Origin: Acidobacteriota bacterium
Lineage (GTDB): Bacteria; Acidobacteriota; Terriglobia; Acidiferrales; UBA7541
DNA: 6,038 nt
Reading direction: 5' to 3'
NCBI GenBank assembly: GCA_003131705.1
Contig: PKUY01000275.1
Span: 19,572-25,609 of the forward strand
Shown: positions 1 to 5,701 of the stretch, piece after piece
How the letters are laid out: every line of letters starts with the position of its first letter
How positions within the stretch are numbered: position 1 is the stretch's first letter
The notes under the pieces: generated by a model
Seen by the model: only the letters and a program-made list of their open reading frames with translations
The model's database searches: none
What the model was told of the DNA's origin: nothing
Program-made: the position numbers and the translations under genes

Positions 1-862
1 TTACTGAACTGAGGGGGAATCACAAAACTGCCGCTGTGGTCGATAAAGCCGGATTGGCTGTCCGGCTGAGCGCGAGATTCAGCGACAGCGAGACCTTCCG
101 AGAATGGCCCGACGAATGCAAACGCTGGCTTGATCTCGAACTCTCCTCGCCTATCAATAAAGCCCCAGGCGTTCGCAATCTTTGCTGCCGCCAGCCCTTC
201 ATGAAAATCTCGCGCGTCATCGAATCGGGGATCGATCTCCAATTCCCCGGAATGATTGACATATCCCCAGCGTTTGCCAATTGCAACCCGGGCCAAGCCC
301 TCACTGAAAGGCAAGGAGTCGTCATCAAACAATGGCGTGATTACAAACCGCGCGCTCTTGTCGATGTATCCCCACTTGCCGTCAAATTTCACCGGCGTTA
401 CTCCCTCAGAGAAGCGGCGCGCGTCTTCGAAGAACGTGGGAATCTTTTCATGCCCGTCGCGATTCAGAAAGCCAAAGTTGCTCTCAGGCAGCGCAGACCT
501 GAACCATGCCAAATCTTCGCTGTAATCCCCGATGAATCGGTACTTCGGGCCAACGATGATGTCGTCATTGTGGGACAACACGCCGCGCTTTGCATTTGCG
601 TGGAAGTGCGCTCGGCCCTCAGAGAAATGGAGCGCCAGATCAGAAAAGGGCTCTATTTCAATCTTCCCGTCTGGGCCAATCGCGCCCCATTTTCCGCGAA
701 TCTTTACAGAACCCAGTCCCTCTGAGAAAGGCCGGCATCGTCAAAGCTTGGTTCGATTATCATTGCGCCATCGAAATCAATATACCCAGCCTTGTAATGC
801 CCCTGGCTTCGTCTGTCTTTGACGAAGACCGGAAAGAGAATTTCGACCTGACGAGAAGACAT
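1..862 (-). pseudogene. WG-repeat protein, frameshifted, C-terminus beyond window edge
   Basis: About 287 codons of a WG-repeat (KWG-like beta-repeat) protein lie in the window, and the gene continues past the left edge. Translation starts at ATG 862-860 (MSSRQVEILFPVFVKD), with a weak GGTGGGGCGAG ribosome site about 7 bases upstream. About eight repeats of roughly 34 residues follow, built on the pattern W-G-(Y/F/A)-I-D-x-x-G-x-(F/I)-x-I-x-P-x-F-(D/E)-D-A-x-x-F-(S/H)-E-G. Examples are GKWGYIDKSARFVI, KRWGYVNHSGELEI and NAWGFIDRRGEFEI. The first repeat reads to PSFDDA and then loses frame near 731-736; the starting frame stops at 704-706. The shifted frame resumes at PFSEGLGSV and stays open to base 1, but has no usable start of its own. 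One missing C would explain everything. No signal peptide is seen, so the product would be cytoplasmic; the family has no single known function. The gene sits 15 bases downstream of the dehydrogenase. It may be a true pseudogene, or intact with a sequencing error. Confidence 0.8.
731..736 (-). other. Apparent one-base deletion (frameshift site) in the WG-repeat gene
   Basis: On the minus strand the codons GAT GCC are followed by GGCCTTTCT. Restoring one C (GCC CGG CCT TTC TCA GAG) gives D-A-R-P-F-S-E-G, which matches the repeat consensus seen in FDDARDFHEG and FEDARRFSEG. Upstream of the site the continuing frame has a stop at 741-743, and downstream the starting frame stops at 704-706. Neither frame alone encodes the protein. 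Confidence 0.7.
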
Positions 863-877
863 TGGCTCGCCCCACCA

Positions 878-1954
878 TTATTTTGCGGCGACCGTGGCGG
901 TGAGCCAATCGCCTACTTCGCGCGTACTTAGCGTGCCGCCGAGATCGGTGGTGATCTTGCCTTCGCGGAGCGCGGCGCGGACGGCGTTTTCGATGGTGCG
1001 CGCCTCGGCGGGCCATCCGAGGTAGTCACACATCATTCCGGCAGCCAGGACTGCTCCCATCGGGTTCGCGATATTCTTGCCGGCGATGTTGGGCGCGGAG
1101 CCATGAACGGGCTCGAACAGCGACACTTTACCTGGATGAATATTTCCGGACGGCGTGAGGCCGAGCCCGCCGATCAGGCCCGCGCCTAGGTCACTGGCGA
1201 TATCGCCGAATAGATTGCATGTGACGATGACTTCAAACTGCGAAGGATCGCGGACCATCTGCATCAGAAGATTGTCGATGTACATGTGGCTCGACTCGAT
1301 CTCCGGGTACTCGCCGCGAACTTCGGCGAAGACCCGCTGCCAGAGATCGTGACCGAACGTGAGCGCGTTGGATTTGTCGCTCATGCATAGGCGCTTCGAA
1401 CTTTTGCGGCGGGCGAAGTCGAAAGCGTAGCGGAGGATACGTTCGACGCCCTTGCGTGTGTTGATCTCTTCCTGCGTGGCGATTTCGTCGGCAGTTCCCT
1501 TCTTGAAAAAGCCGCCCATGCCGGTGTAGAGGCCTTCGGTGTTCTCGCGAATTACGTAGAGATTGATGTCCTTCTCGGTGCGGTTTTTCAGCGGCGTGAG
1601 GCGCTGGTCGAAGAGGACGCACGGACGCATGTTGACGTAGAGATCGAGCTTGAAGCGCAGGCCCAGCAAAATATCAGCGCCGTGCTGGTTGGATGGCACG
1701 CGCGGATCGCCCAGCGCGCCGAGAAGAATTGCATCGTAGTCGCGGCGGAACATTTCGGGCGCGTCAGATGGGAGCGTGGCGCCGTCGCGGAGGTAGCGAT
1801 CGGCTCCCCAGTCGAATTCGGTGAGAGCGATTTCGCGGCCGCCTGCGGCTGCGGCGGCTTTCAGAACCTTCACCGCTTCGGGGATAACTTCTTTGCCGAT
1901 GCCGTCGCCGGGGATGATGGCGATGCGTTTCGCAGGGCGATAGCGTTCAGTCAT
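878..1954 (-). CDS. Isopropylmalate/isocitrate dehydrogenase family protein (beta-decarboxylating, probably NAD-linked)
   Basis: This 358-residue cytoplasmic enzyme has the usual LeuB length. The family oxidises a 2-hydroxyacid and decarboxylates it, needing Mg2+ or Mn2+. Visible motifs, numbered from ATG 1954: IPGDGIGKE near residues 14-22; substrate arginines R100, R110 and R136; RENTEGLY (136-143) with catalytic Tyr143; DKSNAL with catalytic Lys194; metal aspartates D227 (YIDN), D251 and D255 in the signature NLFGDIASDLGAGLIGG; and the cofactor loop HGSAPNIAGKNIANP. Substrate is uncertain: RENTEGLY resembles tartrate/D-malate, archaeal-type isopropylmalate and homoisocitrate enzymes more than the ELTGGIYFG of classical LeuB. 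3-isopropylmalate dehydrogenase (leucine synthesis) is the first guess, but no other leu gene is in view. An in-frame ATG at 1975 would add seven residues (MLRSATL); 1954 is preferred because a promoter-like -10 lies between the two. No clear Shine-Dalgarno precedes either. The WG-repeat gene follows closely. Confidence 0.9.
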   Translation of the reverse strand: MTERYRPAKRIAIIPGDGIGKEVIPEAVKVLKAAAAAGGREIALTEFDWGADRYLRDGATLPSDAPEMFRRDYDAILLGALGDPRVPSNQHGADILLGLRFKLDLYVNMRPCVLFDQRLTPLKNRTEKDINLYVIRENTEGLYTGMGGFFKKGTADEIATQEEINTRKGVERILRYAFDFARRKSSKRLCMSDKSNALTFGHDLWQRVFAEVRGEYPEIESSHMYIDNLLMQMVRDPSQFEVIVTCNLFGDIASDLGAGLIGGLGLTPSGNIHPGKVSLFEPVHGSAPNIAGKNIANPMGAVLAAGMMCDYLGWPAEARTIENAVRAALREGKITTDLGGTLSTREVGDWLTATVAAK

Positions 1955-1965
1955 GAGCGTCGCGG

Positions 1966-1994
1966 AACGTAGCATGCAGGTTTGGCAGTGTCAA
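1966..1994 (-). promoter_or_regulatory. Candidate sigma70-type promoter of the dehydrogenase gene
   Basis: On the minus strand a perfect TTGACA (1994-1989) is followed after 17 bases by TACGTT (1971-1966), a poor -10 that keeps only T, A and the final T. Transcription would begin near 1959, about five bases before ATG 1954, so the mRNA would be nearly leaderless. This fits the missing Shine-Dalgarno and argues against the ATG at 1975, which lies upstream of this -10. An AT-rich stretch at 2011-2019 (GTTAATAAC) could instead be part of another promoter. Confidence 0.35.
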
Positions 1995-2067
1995 CGCAGA
2001 GGCGACCCAGGTTAATAACGCATCAAGCGGACACGTAGCTCAATCCCTGGCCGTGAACCTGAAGCCC

Positions 2068-2097
2068 TTGGACTAAGTTGTGGTACCATTTTAGAAT
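2068..2097 (+). promoter_or_regulatory. Promoter-like elements before the MepK-type gene (weak)
   Basis: Two readings compete. TGGTACCAT at 2081-2089 looks like an extended -10 (TGN plus TACCAT); it would place the transcription start at about 2096, exactly on the ATG. Alternatively TTGGAC (2068-2073), an 18-base spacer and TAGAAT (2092-2097) form a fair sigma70 pair, but that would start transcription inside the gene and lose its start codon. Neither can be settled from sequence. Confidence 0.2.
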
Positions 2098-2647
2098 GTG
2101 CTCGGGGCGAGTTACATCACGACTTTTTCAGGTAGCGATCTTGCTGGGTGCGGCACTGTTACTGCCGTCCCAGATTGCAACTGCTACGAGTCTCCCCGTG
2201 CAAGAGCACCGATTGTTGCTGTTCCATCTGCACACGAACGAACGAATCAATATCGTTTACCGGAGGGGAGACTCCTATCTCCCTGACGCAGTCAACCAAC
2301 TCGATCATTTCTTACGAGATCACCGAACAGGCGATGTCATTGCCTTGGATCCCCGGCTTTTCGACTTGTTGAGCGATCTCACCGCAGAGCTGGGTCGCCC
2401 CGGGACCGAGATCGATATTGTCTGCGGCTTCCGCACGCCGTGGAGCAACGAATTTCTCCACCGCACGAGCTCGGGAGTGGCGAAACATAGCCAACATGTG
2501 CAAGGAGAGGCGATTGACATTCGAATCCCCGGAGTGTCGACCGCTCGCTTGCGCGACGCTGCCCTGGATTTGCATCGTGGAGGAGTCGGCTACTATCCCC
2601 AATCTCAATTTGTGCACGTGGATCTCGGGCCCGTCCGACGCTGGTAA
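2096..2647 (+). CDS. mepK: MepK/YcbK-like murein endopeptidase (M15 family, DUF882), secreted
   Basis: A 183-residue zinc peptidase, almost the length of E. coli MepK (182). Basic residues R5 and R9 and a hydrophobic core at about 10-24 (VAILLGAALLLP) form a signal peptide, likely cut after IATA near residue 30, so the enzyme acts in the periplasm. There is no twin-arginine motif. Diagnostic motifs are LHTNE, HFLRDHRTGD, GFRTPWSN, SQHVQGEAIDI (zinc ligands H134 and D141), GGVGYYP, and FVHVDLGPVRRW (third ligand H174), all in family order. E. coli MepK cleaves mDAP-mDAP (3-3) peptidoglycan cross-links; the same role is inferred here because an L,D-transpeptidase, which makes those links, lies 19 bases away in convergent orientation. 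A TTG at 2078 would add six residues (MWYHFR). ATG 2096 is preferred for length and signal-peptide shape, though neither start has a good Shine-Dalgarno. Confidence 0.9.
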   Translation: MCSGRVTSRLFQVAILLGAALLLPSQIATATSLPVQEHRLLLFHLHTNERINIVYRRGDSYLPDAVNQLDHFLRDHRTGDVIALDPRLFDLLSDLTAELGRPGTEIDIVCGFRTPWSNEFLHRTSSGVAKHSQHVQGEAIDIRIPGVSTARLRDAALDLHRGGVGYYPQSQFVHVDLGPVRRW

Positions 2648-2666
2648 TGTAGTTCGAACTTCGCCT

Positions 2667-4397
2667 TCACTTAATCCCTGAGTATGGATACCCTTTCGCG
2701 AGGACCTGTTCGAGCAAGGCGTCAAGTTCGTAAATATCGTCAAAGAAATGCGTCTTTCCGTCTTCCGTGACAACCGCCGTGCCGTACAGAATTAAAACTG
2801 GAATGGGTTTAGTGAGGCTTACGCGGGACGTTAGGTCTCCGTCCATGGCGCCGAGAATATGATCGGTGTCCCATCCGGGCTTATCGCGCAAGACCCATGC
2901 CGCTAATGCGACTGGGTCTTCCACTCGGATGCATCCGTGACTGAAATCCCGCCGGGATCGGGCGAACAATTGCGTGGCAGGCGTGCCATGCATATAAACG
3001 TCATAAACATTGGGCATGTCGAACTTCAAAAGTCCAAGTGAATTCTCCTGGCCAGGTCTTTGCCGAATCGCGAGCTTCCCAGAGTAGAGCTGTTTTTCCA
3101 TTTCTTCGCTAACGCTATCTTCGCTGACAATTTCCCCGCGAGCGTCCACGACTTCGTACGAGTGTTTTCGGAGATAGTCCGGACTCTTCCTTAATTCGGG
3201 AAGCACTTCCTTGCGTTGAATACTCAGCGGGACATTCCAATAAGGGCGGAAGATCACGGATTGAATTTCCGTGGCGAATACCGGGGTCTGATGCTGATAG
3301 GATCTGCCGACAACCACTTTCATCGAGAAGGCCGGACGGTATTCTTCATTCGCCGCGTACAGAAGAAATTCAGGAATGTTGACGACGATTGGCGGCCGTT
3401 CGAATTCATGAGGAAGCCATCGCCATCGCTCCAGAGTGAGTTTGAGCTGGAGGACACGCTGACTCAACGGTGTGTTCAGCTCTTTGAAGGTGTGAGTGTC
3501 GATGATGCCGTTCGGTTCGAGTCCATGACGCCGCTGAAATTGCTCTACAGCGGCTACGAGAGATTCTCCATAAGCGAGATCAGGCACGACAGCTACGCCA
3601 GCTCTCGGCAAATCTCCCAGAAGGAAAAGAAGCCGCTCGAGTCGCGGTACGCCGCTGTAGGAGTCGCCGGGTTTCACCGATCTCGGCGGTAGCGGAAGCG
3701 GCTCGCCGTCATCCTCCCTCGCGAGCTTCGTATACGCTTTCAACGCGTCGATCGTCTGGCGATATGCCAGAAATGGCGGTTCGACAGTTCTCATCACCGC
3801 GTTTGCGTCTTCTGCGTCAACCAGCTCTTGACGCAGGAACTCGGAAAGATCGATTTTCTTGTTCTCGATATCCAGGTCGAAATGAAAGTCACGGGGATTA
3901 ACGCGCCCACGGTGCAGGTCGGAGACATAGCGCATCGTTGATATCGTGACCGCAAGATCAAATCGGACGAGTTCGGCCTCCGGCGCGTGACCCGAATCGA
4001 TCATTCCGAGGCGGCCGTCCCACTGAGGACCATCGTAATCGACAGGATTGAGGCCTTCCTCATCGGCGACTTTGAGTAGTCTAACGATCACCTGAGCCTG
4101 AGGTGAAGGACGCCGGCCGAGAACCCATGGCAATCTGTCGCCGACTGACTCATAGAATTCCTTGGCCTCTGGAAGGTAATTCTGGAAATTGGGATATTGC
4201 ATGTCAGGGAGTTCGGCAGCGTCGAGATAAGCCTTGAGAGTTGCCTCTCCACCGGGCGAAAGCTGTCGAGGCCCTTTAGTATCGATAGAGTTGGAATCGA
4301 AACTGCCTCCCGTCGCATCACGGGACGAATGTCGGCAGCCTGAGAGCTGCGTCAACAGGAACAGGAGACAGAGCGCCCCATAAATGCTGCGGCGCAT
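2667..4397 (-). CDS. YcbB/LdtD-type L,D-transpeptidase, lipoprotein with peptidoglycan-binding and YkuD domains
   Basis: A 576-residue cell-wall enzyme, somewhat shorter than E. coli LdtD (615). The N-terminus is a lipoprotein signal: MRR, a hydrophobic run and lipobox LSGC, with Cys21 as the lipidated residue. Residues about 50-240 match the YcbB-type scaffold (RYVSDLHRGRVNPRDF). About 247-312 form a PG_binding_1 domain (AVEQFQRRHGLEPNGIID). About 335-540 form the YkuD catalytic domain, with WNVPLSIQRKEVLP, MHGTP (His470) and the active-site motif FSHGCIRV, where Cys489 is the nucleophile and Arg491 follows. The family uses the tetrapeptide L,D bond to form 3-3 cross-links, or to attach proteins to peptidoglycan. 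All key residues are present, so it should be active. The start ATG has only a weak AGAG upstream. Its stop faces the MepK-type peptidase gene, which would cut the links it makes. Confidence 0.93.
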   Translation of the reverse strand: MRRSIYGALCLLFLLTQLSGCRHSSRDATGGSFDSNSIDTKGPRQLSPGGEATLKAYLDAAELPDMQYPNFQNYLPEAKEFYESVGDRLPWVLGRRPSPQAQVIVRLLKVADEEGLNPVDYDGPQWDGRLGMIDSGHAPEAELVRFDLAVTISTMRYVSDLHRGRVNPRDFHFDLDIENKKIDLSEFLRQELVDAEDANAVMRTVEPPFLAYRQTIDALKAYTKLAREDDGEPLPLPPRSVKPGDSYSGVPRLERLLFLLGDLPRAGVAVVPDLAYGESLVAAVEQFQRRHGLEPNGIIDTHTFKELNTPLSQRVLQLKLTLERWRWLPHEFERPPIVVNIPEFLLYAANEEYRPAFSMKVVVGRSYQHQTPVFATEIQSVIFRPYWNVPLSIQRKEVLPELRKSPDYLRKHSYEVVDARGEIVSEDSVSEEMEKQLYSGKLAIRQRPGQENSLGLLKFDMPNVYDVYMHGTPATQLFARSRRDFSHGCIRVEDPVALAAWVLRDKPGWDTDHILGAMDGDLTSRVSLTKPIPVLILYGTAVVTEDGKTHFFDDIYELDALLEQVLAKGYPYSGIK

Positions 4398-4939
4398 AGC
4401 TACTCTGTGCGGCTAGGCTGGGGCAGCCATTCAACGAGTGTGATCACTGGTAACAACTCCATGTTGATCCTTTTCAGCGGGGTGTTTTGCGACGGTCCTG
4501 CATCTTGCACAGCAGGAAAACCCAGATGGCTAATGCCCGCCATCAGATAGCTTCGGCCTCTTCCAACCGGAGCGTAGCGGGCGAAGAATTGGTTGCTGCA
4601 AACGTAGGGGCAGACGGGATGGTCGACACATCAAGCATCATAGTCCCAGGTCGATCACATCCAGTCTGTGTCCTGTGTCACCATTTCGCGTGATTTCGCC
4701 TTGGTTCGGCACCGAGTGGATGCCTGCGCGAAACAACTGGCTGGGATCGCGGCTAGCGGTGATTCAGGTCACGGAACCCCGGCGGGGAAACAATAAAAGT
4801 GGGTGCAAACTGGCTCACCCAGTCAATCTACAAACCCTCAATAGTTCGAGAACGAAATTCAGTTACGGCTGATCCACAGGCCCGTAAACTAAATTCGTGC
4901 GATCGGGCAGCTATCGGAAACACGGCTTTCACCTTTGTA
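4398..4939. other. Non-coding stretch upstream of the transpeptidase, no convincing gene
   Basis: About 540 bases with no recognisable gene, tRNA or repeat family. It must hold the promoter for the minus-strand transpeptidase, but I find no convincing -35/-10 pair there. Visible structure is minor: GGCTG/CAGCC hairpin at 4416-4428 in the presumed leader of the transpeptidase mRNA, an 8-base palindrome GTGATCAC at 4440-4447, a CCCC-GGC-GGGG hairpin at 4777-4787, and TGGGTG/CACCCA at 4800-4821 with no T-tract. A 55-codon plus-strand ORF (4526-4693, starting MANARHQIAS) has AGGA eight bases before its ATG, but resembles nothing I know and is probably chance. Confidence 0.5.
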
Positions 4940-4967
4940 TTGACCTGCAAGGGCGGCGGTATATACT
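4940..4967 (+). promoter_or_regulatory. Sigma70-type promoter upstream of the YceI gene
   Basis: TTGACC (4940-4945), a 16-base spacer and TATACT (4962-4967) each match the consensus hexamers at five of six positions. Transcription would start near 4974-4975, giving a leader of about 148 bases before the YceI start. A weaker pair, TTGATT (5060-5065), 18 bases, then TAAATT (5084-5089), lies nearer the gene and could be a second promoter. Confidence 0.6.
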
Positions 4968-4975
4968 TTCGCCGA

Positions 4976-5086
4976 ATGGGGGCTTACTCTGGCGATTTCC
5001 GCTGGCCTGGCGAGTCCACAACAGCTTTTGACTGTCTAACCGCGAGCAGCGGCGACGACTTGATTCAACCGATGAATTTCAACTAA
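4976..5086 (+). CDS. Possible 36-residue leaderless small ORF in the YceI leader
   Basis: ATG 4976 lies one or two bases after the predicted transcription start and opens a 36-codon frame (beginning MGAYSGDFRW, ending QPMNFN) that stops at 5084-5086, 37 bases before the YceI start. It has no Shine-Dalgarno, so it could be translated only as a leaderless message. I do not recognise the peptide; it has no signal sequence, membrane segment or run of one amino acid that would mark a classical attenuation leader. A chance ORF is the more likely explanation. It is listed because the ATG falls so precisely on the promoter. Confidence 0.18.
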   Translation: MGAYSGDFRWPGESTTAFDCLTASSGDDLIQPMNFN

Positions 5087-5109
5087 ATTTCGATCGACAT
5101 TCAATTCTC

Positions 5110-5116
5110 GAGGAGA
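5110..5116 (+). promoter_or_regulatory. Shine-Dalgarno fixing the YceI start
   Basis: GAGGAGA at 5110-5116 is a strong ribosome-binding site, 6-7 bases before ATG 5123. A competing ATG at 5116 in another frame overlaps the site itself, so it cannot use it. This decides for 5123 and for the signal-peptide-bearing reading frame. Confidence 0.85.
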
Positions 5117-5122
5117 TGACAG

Positions 5123-5701
5123 ATGAAGAAATGGATTATGGCGGCAGGGCTTGCGGCGGTTCTGGCGATGCCCGCGCTGGCGGCGACTTCGACGTGGAAT
5201 CTCGATCCGATGCATTCCAACGCAGAATTCAGAGTGCGGCATCTCGGAATTTCCAGCGTGCAGGGCGAGTTCACGAAAATCACCGGCACCGTGCAGGTCG
5301 ACGATTCCGACATCACAAAATCGAGCGTCAGCGTTTCGATTGACGCGAGTTCGGTCGACACACGCGTGTCTCGACGCGACGACGACTTGAAGAGCCCGAA
5401 CTTCTTCGACGTCGCGAAATTCCCCACGATCACTTTTCAATCGACGAGCGTGGCGAAGTCCGGCGACGGTCTGAAGGTTACCGGTAACCTGACAATCCAC
5501 GGCGTGACGAAGGAAGTGACGCTGGACGTGACGGGCCCGACTGCCCCGATTACAGCAATGGGCGGACAGCGCCGCGGCATTTCTGCTTCGACCAAAATCA
5601 GCCGCAAAGATTTCGGGATGACGGCGGACGCCGGAATGGTTGGCGATGAGATCGCCATTCAGATTGACTCCGAGATGACGGCCCCTGCCCCGCCGAAATA
5701 A
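5123..5701 (+). CDS. yceI: YceI-family periplasmic protein
   Basis: A 192-residue exported protein of the YceI family, a lipocalin-like beta-barrel that in characterised members binds long isoprenoid (polyprenyl) molecules; its physiological role is mostly unknown. The signal peptide is clear: MKKW, a hydrophobic stretch and MPALA cut before ATSTW near residue 20. Family motifs follow in order: WNLDPMHSNAEFRVRHLG (25-42), RRDDDLKSPNFFDVAKFP (84-101), GNLTIHGVTKEVTLDV (121-136), and SRKDFG (160-165) before the last strand (VGDEIAIQID). Length and motifs are complete and typical. It appears to be a single-gene transcript: promoter at 4940-4967, strong Shine-Dalgarno, and an intrinsic terminator 30 bases after the stop. 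The oppositely oriented EamA transporter frame overlaps its last 43 bases. Nothing nearby (such as a cytochrome b561 gene, a common YceI neighbour) narrows its function. Confidence 0.93.
   Translation: MKKWIMAAGLAAVLAMPALAATSTWNLDPMHSNAEFRVRHLGISSVQGEFTKITGTVQVDDSDITKSSVSVSIDASSVDTRVSRRDDDLKSPNFFDVAKFPTITFQSTSVAKSGDGLKVTGNLTIHGVTKEVTLDVTGPTAPITAMGGQRRGISASTKISRKDFGMTADAGMVGDEIAIQIDSEMTAPAPPK

Noticed and set aside
36..725. 229-codon plus-strand ORF
   Set aside because: It is the antisense of the WG-repeat gene, whose minus-strand translation gives clear repeats. The plus-strand protein resembles nothing.
725..740. Programmed -1 frameshifting in the WG-repeat gene
   Set aside because: The joining point needs a -1 shift, but the bases there (GATGCCGGCCTTTC) do not form a slippery X-XXY-YYZ heptamer, and no stimulator is evident. 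Mutation or sequencing error is simpler.
2651..2660. Perfect palindrome AGTTCGAACT between the convergent stops
   Set aside because: Too short, no loop and no T-tract, so not a terminator. A 10-base palindrome is plausible by chance.
3216..3692. 158-codon plus-strand ORF
   Set aside because: Shadow of the L,D-transpeptidase, whose minus-strand frame covers the peptidoglycan-binding and catalytic domains.
4400..4630. 76-codon minus-strand open frame ending just before the transpeptidase
   Set aside because: The only ATG candidates are internal (nearest MAGISHLGF), with no ribosome site, no recognisable domain and no promoter. Probably chance.
4800..4821. Inverted repeat TGGGTG/CACCCA
   Set aside because: Six base pairs with a 10-base loop and no T-tract; no sign of a terminator or known element.
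5116..5343. Overlapping ORF starting at ATG 5116 (MTDEEMDYG)
   Set aside because: Its start lies on the Shine-Dalgarno of yceI, and the yceI frame carries the signal peptide and all family motifs.
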